Positions 31,793-39,567 of a stretch of 64,000 nucleotides of DNA are shown piece after piece. Positions within the stretch are counted from its first letter, which is position 1. Each line of letters begins with the position of its first letter. Origin of the DNA: Streptomyces griseomycini (GTDB lineage Bacteria > Actinomycetota > Actinomycetes > Streptomycetales > Streptomycetaceae); the NCBI RefSeq assembly GCF_014203535.1, contig NZ_JACHJI010000008.1:62001-126000 (forward strand), given 5' to 3'. The translations under genes and the position numbers were made by a program. A model generated the notes under the pieces. It was not told the origin of the DNA and did no database searches. It saw only the letters and a program-made list of their open reading frames with translations.

Positions 31793-31999
31793 GGGGTGCT
31801 TCGGGCCTCTCGGGCAGGGACGGACACGGGCGGCGCACCAGTCTATGGGGGCGGTGACCGAAGCACCCGTGCGGGGAGAGCCGAAAGGCGCCGGGGAAAG
31901 CCGGGGAGAGCCGTCGGAGGTCGAGGCGCACGCACCCCACGGGGGCGTACGCATATGCCGCCGCGCCCCCACCCCGTGACCCGCGGAGCGAATCCGCGT

Positions 32000-32020
32000 T
32001 GGTCAAGAAAGAGTTGACCA
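32000..32020 (+). promoter_or_regulatory. Inverted repeat in the promoter of the small HTH-like gene
   Basis: TGGTCAA (32000-32006) and TTGACCA (32014-32020) form a perfect 7-bp inverted repeat with a 7-bp spacer. The right arm contains a TTGACC -35-like hexamer, about 54 bases before ATG 32074. It looks like an operator; which protein binds it is unknown. The 281-bp divergent gap from fmt otherwise shows no gene. Confidence 0.4.
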
Positions 32021-32073
32021 CGGGCCCCCGACACGGGCCCATTCCTTTCAACGCCGGTTCGAGAGGCTTGTTC

Positions 32074-32622
32074 ATGGCCGACCACGCAACCCACGACGCC
32101 CAGGCTCGGGCCAGCCTGCACTTGCTGGTGCGGGACATCGAGCGGGTCCGCCGGCAGGTGGACGCACTGCGCACGCTCACCGCCCAGTTGGGCAACGTCT
32201 ACCGTCCGCGCCGCTCCGGCCCCTCCACAGGCTTCGTCGTCTACGGGCGCGCCCCCGCTCCGACGGTCCGTCTCGCCCAGGAGCTGCGGGACAGTGTCGA
32301 GACCCTGGTCACGGCGGCCGTGGACTTCGACCGTTCACTGGGCTTCTCGTGGGACGCGGTGGGCTCCGCACTGGGCGTCACCAAGCAGGCGGTGCACCGC
32401 CGTTACGGCTCCCGCCGGGCCCCCGCGCAGGCGCCGAAGGCCGCCGAGGCCGAACGCGCGGCGGAGCCGTCGGGCACCCGTACGCTCAACGTGGGTGCCG
32501 GTCTCTCCACGGTGCCGACCGTCCCCGAGACCCGCTCCATGCCGACCCAGCCCACCGCGGGCAGCCCGTCCCTCCGCGACGAGCCACGGCCGACGGCCTT
32601 CCCCGGCCCCCGCAACGGCTGA
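32074..32622 (+). CDS. Small HTH-like actinobacterial protein
   Basis: The 182-residue protein starts at ATG 32074 after GAGAGG. The first 50 residues form an amphipathic helix (LHLLVRDIERVRRQVDALR), possibly a coiled coil. Residues about 85-112 read SWDAVGSALGVTKQAVHRRYG, a helix-turn-helix of the sigma-like or Mor type. The last 70 residues are disordered and rich in Pro, Thr and Ala. A DNA-binding role is likely; partners and targets are unknown. It converges on priA. Confidence 0.75.
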   Translation: MADHATHDAQARASLHLLVRDIERVRRQVDALRTLTAQLGNVYRPRRSGPSTGFVVYGRAPAPTVRLAQELRDSVETLVTAAVDFDRSLGFSWDAVGSALGVTKQAVHRRYGSRRAPAQAPKAAEAERAAEPSGTRTLNVGAGLSTVPTVPETRSMPTQPTAGSPSLRDEPRPTAFPGPRNG

Positions 32623-32645
32623 ACCGCCCGCTCACCCCCCTGGAC

Positions 32646-32680
32646 CCGCCCTCCCGGACGCACCGCCTCCGGGAGGGCGG
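32646..32680. terminator. Bidirectional terminator between the HTH-like gene and priA
   Basis: A 13-bp stem (CCGCCCTCCCGGA 32646-32658 with TCCGGGAGGGCGG 32668-32680) and a 9-nt loop lie between the two convergent genes, 23 bases from either stop. It can serve both. Confidence 0.75.
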
Positions 32681-32701
32681 CGGCGTACCGCACGGCGTCC
32701 C

Positions 32702-34849
32702 TCACCCGATGTCCGGCGGGTCGATCCGCACCCGCACCGCCTCGCCTCCGCCGCGCGCCGTCCGCGCCGCCTGCGCGGCCTTCAGCGCGCTCGCCAGGGC
32801 GGCGCCCCTGCCCGGCGGCACCCGGATCAGGCCCCGCTCCCAGTGCTCCCCGGGAGGCGGTCCCCCCGGTCGCCGCGGTCGCCCCGCGGCGGTGACCGGC
32901 AGCGGCACCGGCCCCAGCACCTCCGCCTCCCTCGGCAGTTCGACCGCGCGGAGGAACTCGCCCACCGCCTGCCCCGGCCCCGACACCGCCGCCATCCGCG
33001 ACACCGGGGGGAATCCCAGTTCGGCACGCTCGGCCAGCTCCCGCACCGCGTGCCCGACCGGATCCCACCGCACCAGTGCCTGCACGGGCCGCAGCGACGG
33101 CTCGGCGACCACCACCACCGTGCCCCCCGCCGACTGGGGACGGACGAGTGCCGCCGCGCCGATCCAGCGGCGCAGCGCGTCCTCCCCGGCCCGCAGGTCG
33201 GGGCGGCCCAGCATGGCCCACCCGTCCAGCAGCAGGGCCGCCGCGTACCCGCCCTCGGCGACCGGCTCCGCGCCGGGCGTGCTCACCACCAGCGCGGGCG
33301 CCGCCGGCACCGTGTCCAGCACGTGCTCGCGCCCCGAGGTGCGCACCGGGACGGCCGGGAAGGCGCGGCCCAGTTCCTCGGCGGTCCGCCGCGCCCCCAC
33401 CACCTGGGCCCGCAGCCGGAATCCGCCGCACTCGGGGCAGTGCCAGCCGCTCTCCCCGCGCCCGCACCAGCCGCACCGCAGGTCGTCGGAGCCCTGCGCC
33501 TCCAGCGGTCCGGAGCAGTGCCGGCACCGGGCCGGTGCCCGGCAGCGGGCGCACGCCATCCGCGGTACGTACCCCCGCCTGGGCACCTGCACCAGGACCG
33601 GCCCGCGCCGCAGCCCTTCCCTGACGGCCTGCCAGGCGAGCGTCGGCAGCCGCGCCGCACGGGCGGCCTCGTCGCGCGCGAGGTCCTCGTCGCCCACGGT
33701 GCGCACCAGCGGCGCGGTGCCCCGCACCCGCTCCCTCCCGGCGACCAGCGGTCGGGCCCAGCCGGTCTCCACGAGCTGGGCGGCCTCCACGGTGCAGCTC
33801 CAGCTCCCCAGGAGGAACCCGCACCCGTCCTGCGCCGCCCTCAGCAGCAGCACCTCACGGGCGTGCGGCTGCGGGGCGTGCTGTTCGCTGTGGCTGTCGT
33901 CGCCGTCGTCCCAGACGGCGACCAGTCCGAGGTCCCGCACCGGCGCGAACATGGCCGCGCGCGTCCCGACGACGGCCCGTACGGATCCCCGCCGCACGGC
34001 GAGCCACTGCGCGTACCGCTTCTCCGGTCCGGCGTCGGCGGTGAGCACCGCGTGCCGCCCCCGGCCCAGCAGTGCGGTGAGCGCGGCGTCGACGCGGGCG
34101 ACGGCCCGTCCGTCCGGCAGGACGACCAGCGCGCCGCGCCCGGAGGCCAGCGTCGCCGCGACGGCCCGCGCCAGTTCCTCGCTCCACTGCGGACCGGGCA
34201 GCGCGTTCCACACCGCCCGCGGGGCGCCGCCCGCGGCCAGCGACTCCAGGAACGCCGCCCCCTGTTCGTAACGGCCCCAGGAGCCCGGCTCGGGTGCCGG
34301 GGGCGGCGGCAGCGGGGCGGGCGAGGGCCGCTGCTCGGCACGGGCGTTGCGCGGCGGCACGGCGAGCTGGAGCACGTCGGCGAGGCTTCCGGCGTACCGG
34401 TCGGCGACCGCCCGGGCGAGCCCCAGCAGTTCCCCGCTCAGCACCGGCTCGGGTGAGACGACCTGGGCCAGCGCCGCCAGGGGGCCCGAGTAGTCGGACT
34501 CGGCGAGCCGCTCGACGAGGAACCCGTCGATCAGTCCGCCGCCCTCGCGCCGTCCCTCGCGCACCCGGTGCCGTCCGGCGCCGAACCGCACCCGCACCCG
34601 TACCCCGGGCTGCGCGTCGGCGTCCAGTTCCTCGGGCACGGCGTAGTCGAAGTACCGGTCGAGGTGGAGCACGCCCTTGTCGACGAGGACCCGGGCGACG
34701 GGCAGGTGCTCGGCGAGCGCGGCCCCCCGCCAGGTACGCGGCTTGGCCCGGGGTGTCCTGGCCTTGCGCACGCTCTCCCGGATGAGCGCGAGCTGCTCGG
34801 GCGGCGCGCCCTCCGCGCCCCCGTCCGCCTGTCCGTTCTCGCTGCTCAC
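32702..34849 (-). CDS. priA: PriA-like primosome protein, helicase-defective
   Basis: The 715-residue protein keeps the PriA N-terminal DNA-binding domain (VDKGVLHLDRYFDYAVPEELD) and eight zinc-binding cysteines (CARCRAPARCRHC and CGWCGRGESGWHCPEC). The helicase core has lost the Walker A lysine: the place where GSGKT is expected reads LASGRGALVVLPDG, and the DEAH box is DDGDDSHS. This loss is known for actinobacterial PriA, which therefore probably marks or restarts replication forks without unwinding. GTG 34849 was chosen since it gives the family N-terminus. A tRNA-like RNA structure lies 54 bases upstream. Confidence 0.93.
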   Translation of the reverse strand: MSSENGQADGGAEGAPPEQLALIRESVRKARTPRAKPRTWRGAALAEHLPVARVLVDKGVLHLDRYFDYAVPEELDADAQPGVRVRVRFGAGRHRVREGRREGGGLIDGFLVERLAESDYSGPLAALAQVVSPEPVLSGELLGLARAVADRYAGSLADVLQLAVPPRNARAEQRPSPAPLPPPPAPEPGSWGRYEQGAAFLESLAAGGAPRAVWNALPGPQWSEELARAVAATLASGRGALVVLPDGRAVARVDAALTALLGRGRHAVLTADAGPEKRYAQWLAVRRGSVRAVVGTRAAMFAPVRDLGLVAVWDDGDDSHSEQHAPQPHAREVLLLRAAQDGCGFLLGSWSCTVEAAQLVETGWARPLVAGRERVRGTAPLVRTVGDEDLARDEAARAARLPTLAWQAVREGLRRGPVLVQVPRRGYVPRMACARCRAPARCRHCSGPLEAQGSDDLRCGWCGRGESGWHCPECGGFRLRAQVVGARRTAEELGRAFPAVPVRTSGREHVLDTVPAAPALVVSTPGAEPVAEGGYAAALLLDGWAMLGRPDLRAGEDALRRWIGAAALVRPQSAGGTVVVVAEPSLRPVQALVRWDPVGHAVRELAERAELGFPPVSRMAAVSGPGQAVGEFLRAVELPREAEVLGPVPLPVTAAGRPRRPGGPPPGEHWERGLIRVPPGRGAALASALKAAQAARTARGGGEAVRVRIDPPDIG

Positions 34850-34902
34850 GCCTGCATTCTTACCAAACGCCACTGACAGCGGCACCGGCCCGAGATCGGC
34901 CG

Positions 34903-35019
34903 GGGCACGGATCGCGAACGCCGGACGGCGCTTCTGCCTTGGGCCACTCGGCCATGCCGGTCCGGGGACCGGCAGCAGGATTCGAACCTGCGGGGGATCA
35001 CCCAGAAGTATCCGTGCCC
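34903..35019 (-). ncRNA. Circularly permuted class II tRNA-like RNA (candidate)
   Basis: Reading the minus strand from 35019: GGGCACGGAT, A, CTTCT, a 12-nt variable arm (GGG...CCC), T stem GCAGG with loop TTCGAAT and CCTGC, acceptor strand TGCCGGT, a short cap, acceptor strand ACCGGCA, TG, D stem GCC with loop GAGTGGCCCAA and GGC, then AGAAG, an 18-nt linker with a small hairpin, and ATCCGTGCCC. Every pair is perfect: 10-bp end helix, 5-bp anticodon-side stem, 3-bp D stem, 7-bp acceptor, 5-bp T stem. The tertiary positions also fit (U8-A14, G15-C48, G18 G19, T-loop TTCRA). Order is permuted, the 3' half coming first, and there is no CCA. It is either a free RNA or the priA leader. The surrounding 34850-35206 gap has no gene. 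Confidence 0.6.
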
Positions 35020-35206
35020 GTCGCACCGGGCCGGGCGCCGCCGTGCTCCCGGGCGCGGCCGGGACCGCCGCACCGGGAGACCACCAGCGTAGGCGCCCGC
35101 CCGCACGGCGTGCGAACCGTTTGCGAAGCGGCCCGGCACGCGCCGGGGCCCGGCGCCCCCGAAGGAGCGCCGGGCCCCGCTGCCGGCTCCGGTGCGGCCG
35201 TACGTC

Positions 35207-36415
35207 CTACAGGCCCGCGGCCTTGCGCAGCGCGTCCACGCGGTCGGTGCGCTCCCAGGTGAAGTCGGGCAGCTCACGGCCGAAGTGACCGTAGGCGGCG
35301 GTCTGGGAGTAGATCGGGCGCAGCAGGTCCAGGTCACGGATGATCGCGGCCGGACGGAGGTCGAAGACCTCGTCGATGGCCTTCTCGATCCGCTCGCTGT
35401 CGACCTTGGCGGTGCCGAAGGTCTCGACGAACAGGCCGACCGGCTCCGCCTTGCCGATCGCGTAGGCCACCTGGACCTCGCAGCGGGAGGCCAGGCCCGC
35501 GGCGACCACGTTCTTGGCGACCCAGCGCATCGCGTACGCCGCCGAGCGGTCCACCTTGGACGGGTCCTTGCCGGAGAAGGCGCCGCCGCCGTGGCGGGCC
35601 ATGCCGCCGTAGGTGTCGATGATGATCTTGCGGCCGGTCAGGCCCGCGTCGCCCATCGGACCGCCGATCTCGAACCGGCCGGTGGGGTTGACCAGCAGAC
35701 GGTAGTTCTCGGTGTCCAGCTTGATGCCGTCGTCCAGCAGCGCCTTGAGCTCCGGCTCCACGACGAACTCGCGGATGTCGGGGGCGAGCAGCGACTCCAG
35801 GTCGATGTCGGAGGCGTGCTGCGAGGAGACCACGACGGTGTCCAGGCGGACCGCCTTGTCGCCGTCGTACTCGATGGTGACCTGGGTCTTGCCGTCCGGG
35901 CGCAGGTAGGGGATCGTGCCGTTCTTGCGCACGTCGGACAGGCGCTTGGACAGGCGGTGCGCGAGGAAGACCGGCAGCGGCATCAGCGTCGGCGTCTCGT
36001 CCGTCGCGTAGCCGAACATCAGGCCCTGGTCACCGGCGCCCTGCCGGTCCAGCTCGTCGTCGTCGCCCTCGACGCGGGTCTCGTAGGCGGCGTCGACGCC
36101 CTGCGCGATGTCCGGGGACTGCGCGCCGATCGACACCGACACGCCGCAGGAGGCGCCGTCGAAGCCCTTCTTCGAGGAGTCGTAGCCGATTTCCAGGATC
36201 TTGTTGCGGACCAGCGTCGCGATGTCCGCGTACGCCTTGGTCGTGACCTCGCCGGCCACGTGCACCAGACCGGTGGTGATCAGGGTCTCGACGGCGACCC
36301 GGGAGGCCGGGTCCTCGCGCAGCAGCGCGTCGAGAATGGTGTCGCTGATCTGGTCAGCGATCTTGTCGGGGTGACCCTCGGTCACGGACTCCGAGGTGAA
36401 CAGACGACGGGACAC
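35207..36415 (-). CDS. metK: S-adenosylmethionine synthase
   Basis: MetK makes S-adenosylmethionine from methionine and ATP. The 402-residue protein starts at GTG 36415 (AGGGAG upstream) and shows SVTEGHPDKIADQISD, GAGDQGLMFGYATDE and the GGGAFSGKDPSKVDRS phosphate loop. The domain order is that of the tetrameric bacterial enzyme. It follows coaBC on the same strand after a 238-bp gap and so probably has its own promoter. In Streptomyces, SAM level affects antibiotic production. Confidence 0.98.
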   Translation of the reverse strand: MSRRLFTSESVTEGHPDKIADQISDTILDALLREDPASRVAVETLITTGLVHVAGEVTTKAYADIATLVRNKILEIGYDSSKKGFDGASCGVSVSIGAQSPDIAQGVDAAYETRVEGDDDELDRQGAGDQGLMFGYATDETPTLMPLPVFLAHRLSKRLSDVRKNGTIPYLRPDGKTQVTIEYDGDKAVRLDTVVVSSQHASDIDLESLLAPDIREFVVEPELKALLDDGIKLDTENYRLLVNPTGRFEIGGPMGDAGLTGRKIIIDTYGGMARHGGGAFSGKDPSKVDRSAAYAMRWVAKNVVAAGLASRCEVQVAYAIGKAEPVGLFVETFGTAKVDSERIEKAIDEVFDLRPAAIIRDLDLLRPIYSQTAAYGHFGRELPDFTWERTDRVDALRKAAGL

Positions 36416-36456
36416 AACGCTCCCTGGGGTTGCAGCGGCTGCTGGCTGATCATTGG

Positions 36457-36500
36457 CGGACGGCGGGGGCTGCACCCGGCGCCGTCCGTGGAACAGTTTA
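36457..36500 (-). promoter_or_regulatory. metK promoter -10 and leader hairpin
   Basis: A TAAACT -10-like hexamer lies at 36500-36495 on the minus strand; no good -35 is visible. Just after the expected start site, CGGACGGCG and CGCCGTCCG (36480-36488 and 36457-36465) form a 9-bp hairpin in the 5' leader, about 40 bases before the metK start. Nothing resembling a known SAM riboswitch core was seen. Confidence 0.35.
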
Positions 36501-36653
36501 TCGGTCGCGCTCCGCCGCCGGCCCTCCTGTCTCGCCTCTCGGGAGCGCTGTGACCTGCGGCACGGGCATTCTGCCCATGTCGAGCGATGTTGGCCAGAGG
36601 CACCGCACTCCGAGGGGCGGGGTTTCGGGGAACCGGACGGCGGATGCGCTCGC

Positions 36654-37856
36654 TCATCCGAGGCGCTCGGCCACCAGGTCCCACACGGTTTCGGCCAGGG
36701 TCTCCTTCGGGCCGTGCGCGACGGGGGTCTCGCTGCCGTCGGCGCCCAGCACCACGGCCTCCGTCTCCTCGGAGCCGAACGTCTTGCGCTCCCCCACCTC
36801 GTTCACCACCAGCAGGTCGCAGCCCTTGCGCTTCAGCTTGGCGCGGCCGTTGGCGAGGACGTCGTCGGTCTCGGCGGCGAAGCCGACGATCACCTGTCCG
36901 GGGCGCGTCCGGTCGCCGGAGATCTCGGCGAGGACGTCCGGATTGCGCACCAGGGCGACGGGCTCGGGCTCCTGGTCGTCCTTCTTCTTGATCTTCCCGG
37001 TCGCGTAGGCCGCCGGGCGGAAGTCGGCGACGGCCGCGGCCATGACCACCGCGTCCGCGTCGGCGGCGGCGGCGAGCACGGCCTCGCGCAGTTCCACGGC
37101 GGTCCCGACGGGGACGACGTCCACGCCGGCCGGGTCGGGCAGGGCGGTGTTGGCCGCGATCAGCGTGACGCGGGCGCCCCGGGCGGCGGCGGTGCGGGCG
37201 AGGGCGTAGCCCTGCTTGCCGGAGGAGCGGTTGCCGAGGAAGCGGACGGGGTCGAGCGGCTCCCGCGTGCCTCCGGCGCTGACCACGACGTGCCGCCCCG
37301 CGAGGTCGGGCTCGGTGACGCCGCGGGCCAGCACCCGGCGGCAGACCTCGAAGATCTCGGCCGGGTCCGGCAGCCTGCCCTTGCCGGTGTCGACGCCGGT
37401 GAGGCGGCCGACGGCCGGCTCGACGACGACGGCGCCGCGGCGGCGCAGCGTCGCCACGTTCTCCTGGGTGGCCGGGTGCTCCCACATCTCGGTGTGCATG
37501 GCGGGGGCGAAGACCACCGGGCAGCGGGCGGTGAGCAGGGTGTTGGTGAGGAGGTCGTCGGCGAGGCCGTGGGCCGCCTTGGCGAGCACGTCCGCCGTGG
37601 CCGGGGCGACGACCACCAGGTCGGCGTGCTGCCCGATGCGGACGTGCGGCACCTCGTGGACGTCGTCCCAGACCTCGGTGGAGACCGGGTGGCCGGAGAG
37701 GGCGGACCAGGTGGCGGCGCCGACGAAGTGCAGCGCGGAGGCGGTGGGGACGACCCGCACGTCGTGCCCCGACTCGGTCAGCCGCCTGAGCAGCTCACAG
37801 GCCTTGTACGCGGCGATGCCACCGCTGACCCCCAGAACGACCTTCGGCTTGTCCAC
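36654..37856 (-). CDS. coaBC: Bifunctional phosphopantothenoylcysteine decarboxylase/synthetase
   Basis: CoaBC joins phosphopantothenate with cysteine and decarboxylates the product, two steps of coenzyme A synthesis. The 400-residue protein has the CoaC flavin domain first (VVLGVSGGIAAYKACELLRRL, then a catalytic His region FAPAMHTEMWEHPA) and the CoaB domain from about residue 190 (VVSAGGTREPLDPVRFLGNRSSG). GTG 37856 follows GGGGAGAG. It lies between rpoZ and metK; a strong hairpin separates it from rpoZ. Confidence 0.97.
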   Translation of the reverse strand: MDKPKVVLGVSGGIAAYKACELLRRLTESGHDVRVVPTASALHFVGAATWSALSGHPVSTEVWDDVHEVPHVRIGQHADLVVVAPATADVLAKAAHGLADDLLTNTLLTARCPVVFAPAMHTEMWEHPATQENVATLRRRGAVVVEPAVGRLTGVDTGKGRLPDPAEIFEVCRRVLARGVTEPDLAGRHVVVSAGGTREPLDPVRFLGNRSSGKQGYALARTAAARGARVTLIAANTALPDPAGVDVVPVGTAVELREAVLAAAADADAVVMAAAVADFRPAAYATGKIKKKDDQEPEPVALVRNPDVLAEISGDRTRPGQVIVGFAAETDDVLANGRAKLKRKGCDLLVVNEVGERKTFGSEETEAVVLGADGSETPVAHGPKETLAETVWDLVAERLG

Positions 37857-37903
37857 CGTCTCTCCCCGGACCTCGGAAATGTGCGACCACCACCCATGAG
37901 ACA

Positions 37904-37938
37904 CCACAGGCCCGGCAGACGTGCTGCCGGGCCTGTGG
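37904..37938 (-). terminator. Hairpin between rpoZ and coaBC
   Basis: A perfect 15-bp stem (37904-37918 with 37924-37938) and loop ACGTG lie 29 bases after the rpoZ stop. It probably ends or lowers transcription from the gmk-rpoZ side before coaBC. Confidence 0.75.
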
Positions 37939-37967
37939 AAAAGTCAGCCGAAATCAGCTGGTGCGAC

Positions 37968-38240
37968 TTACTGACCGGGGCCCTCGACGGCCTCGGAGGT
38001 CAGCAGTCCCGCGTTGATCTCGCGCAGGGCGATCGAGAGCGGCTTCTCGTGGACGTGGGTGTCGACGAGGGGACCGACGTACTCGAGGAGACCCTCGCCG
38101 AGCTGCGAGTAGTACGCGTTGATCTGGCGGGCCCGCTTGGCCGCGTAGATCACGAGGCTGTACTTCGAGTCCGTGGCCTCGAGGAGCTCGTCGATCGGCG
38201 GGTTGATGATGCCCTCGGGCGCGGAGATGGAAGAGGACAC
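37968..38240 (-). CDS. rpoZ: RNA polymerase omega subunit
   Basis: Omega helps assemble and stabilise RNA polymerase by binding the beta-prime subunit. The 90-residue protein starts at GTG 38240 and has INPPIDELLEATDSKYSLVIYAAKRARQINAYY, broken by normal spacing, which is the conserved core of the family. The C-terminal VHEKPLSIALREI tail is actinobacterial. It lies 62 bases after gmk, the classical gmk-rpoZ pair. Confidence 0.97.
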   Translation of the reverse strand: MSSSISAPEGIINPPIDELLEATDSKYSLVIYAAKRARQINAYYSQLGEGLLEYVGPLVDTHVHEKPLSIALREINAGLLTSEAVEGPGQ

Positions 38241-38302
38241 GCTCTACCTTCCGATGGATGGGAAAGATTCAGTCGGGGTGACCGGTGAAGGACTGCTCAC
38301 GA

Positions 38303-38896
38303 TCACACGACGTTCATCAAGGCTAGCAGCTCGCGGGCCACGGCCTCGACGGAGGTGTTGACCAGGGTCTTGTCGAACTCCGGCTCGGCCGCGAGCTCGG
38401 TCTTCGCGGCCTGCAGGCGGCGCTCGATCACCTCGGGCGACTCGGTGCCGCGGCCCGTGAGCCTGCGCACGAGCTCCTCCCAGGTGGGAGGGGCCAGGAA
38501 CACCAGCTGGGCCTCGGCCATCGACTCGCGGACCTGCCGCGCGCCCTGGAGGTCGATCTCCAGCAGGACGGGCACGCCCGCCTCCAGGTGCTCCAGCACC
38601 GCCGCGCGGGGCGTGCCGTAGCGGTTGCCGGCGAACTCGGCCCACTCCAGCAGCTCGCCGTTGGCGATCAGCTTGTCCATCTCCTCGTCGGTGACGAAGA
38701 AGTAGTGGACTCCGTGCTGCTCGCCGGGACGGGGCTTGCGCGTCGTCGCCGACACGGAGAGCCAGACCTCGGGGTGCTCCTTGCGCATATGGGCGACGAC
38801 CGTGCTCTTGCCGACCCCGGAGGGGCCGGAGAGCACGGTCAGCCGCGGACGTGCGTCCGGGGGTTCGGGGGTCGTCCCCCGGGGTGTTGCAGCCAT
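38303..38896 (-). CDS. gmk: Guanylate kinase
   Basis: Gmk phosphorylates GMP to GDP. The 197-residue protein has the P-loop SGPSGVGKST (residues about 23-32), the GMP-binding SATTRKPRPGEQHGVHYFF, and DLQGARQVRE. ATG 38896; the first 17 residues are a disordered Pro-rich extension. It lies between ihf (60 bases upstream) and rpoZ. Confidence 0.98.
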   Translation of the reverse strand: MAATPRGTTPEPPDARPRLTVLSGPSGVGKSTVVAHMRKEHPEVWLSVSATTRKPRPGEQHGVHYFFVTDEEMDKLIANGELLEWAEFAGNRYGTPRAAVLEHLEAGVPVLLEIDLQGARQVRESMAEAQLVFLAPPTWEELVRRLTGRGTESPEVIERRLQAAKTELAAEPEFDKTLVNTSVEAVARELLALMNVV

Positions 38897-38956
38897 GCAG
38901 CGATTATTCCAGCAATCGCGGGATGCCCGGGACGTCGGTCCCGGACCGCCCGGGAC

Positions 38957-39280
38957 TCAGGAGCCGGTGCTGCCGAACTCACGCTCCAGGGAGGCGATCT
39001 GGTTGGAACCGAGACCGCGCACGCGGCGGCTCTCGGAGATGCCCAGTCGCTCCATGATCTGCTTGGCGCGGACCTTGCCCACGCCCGGCAGGGACTCGAG
39101 CAGGGCGGAGACCTTCATCTTGCCGATGACGTCGTTCTCCTGGCCCTGCTTGATGACCTCGTGAAGGGAGGCGCCGGAGTGCTTGAGTCGATTCTTGACC
39201 TCGGCCCGCTCCCGGCGAGCCGCGGCGGCCTTTTCGAGCGCGGCTGCGCGCTGTTCAGGGGTAAGGGGCGGAAGAGCCAC
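38957..39280 (-). CDS. ihf: Streptomyces-type integration host factor (sIHF)
   Basis: The 107-residue protein is the actinobacterial nucleoid protein sIHF, not related to enteric IHF. It has an N-terminal long basic helix (EQRAAALEKAAAARRERAE) and a helix-two-turn-helix region with LLESLPGVGKVRAKQIMERLGI, which binds duplex DNA. In S. coelicolor it shapes the nucleoid and affects sporulation and antibiotic production. GTG 39280 follows GAGGTGA. It lies between pyrF and gmk, its conserved place. Confidence 0.95.
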   Translation of the reverse strand: MALPPLTPEQRAAALEKAAAARRERAEVKNRLKHSGASLHEVIKQGQENDVIGKMKVSALLESLPGVGKVRAKQIMERLGISESRRVRGLGSNQIASLEREFGSTGS

Positions 39281-39377
39281 GCCTACGTCACCTCGGATGT
39301 CGAACTGTCGGATACGGACCGGTGAGGAACCTAGTCGCCCCACACCTGGGGAGCCACGAGCAACACGCTTGCCCGTT

Positions 39378-39414
39378 CTCCCCCACTGCCTGAAGGGCGT
39401 GGGAGGTACCCCCA
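39378..39414. repeat. Streptomyces-type interspersed palindromic repeat
   Basis: The segment begins CTCCCCCACTGCC and ends GGGAGGTACCCCCAC, arms that pair around AAGGGCGT. I recognise this GGTACCCCC / CTCCCCCAC element as a small repeat found in many Streptomyces intergenic regions. It lies in the 287-bp gap between pyrF and ihf. The rest of the gap holds an AT-rich patch (about 39494-39530) that may carry the ihf promoter, but no hexamers are convincing. Confidence 0.6.
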
Positions 39415-39567
39415 CCCGTCGGAGACTAGCGGGCAACTCCGTCTGAGTCAGCGAGAACAGCGGAAAAGTCCTGGTCAGCCTCCGTCAGGCCGGACATTTA
39501 AGACATATTGCCTCCGATTTGAGGATGTATCCAGGTCCGGGGAGCGCGGAATTCCTCGTCGGCCGGT

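Noticed and set aside
34962..35000. Ordinary tRNA gene ending at the TTCGAAT arm
   Set aside because: The T arm is perfect, but no D arm or 5' acceptor strand lies upstream in the minus strand within 95 bases; the missing parts are found downstream, in permuted order.
36416..36653. SAM riboswitch before metK
   Set aside because: A leader hairpin is present but no SAM-I, SAM-II, SAM-IV or SMK core could be matched.
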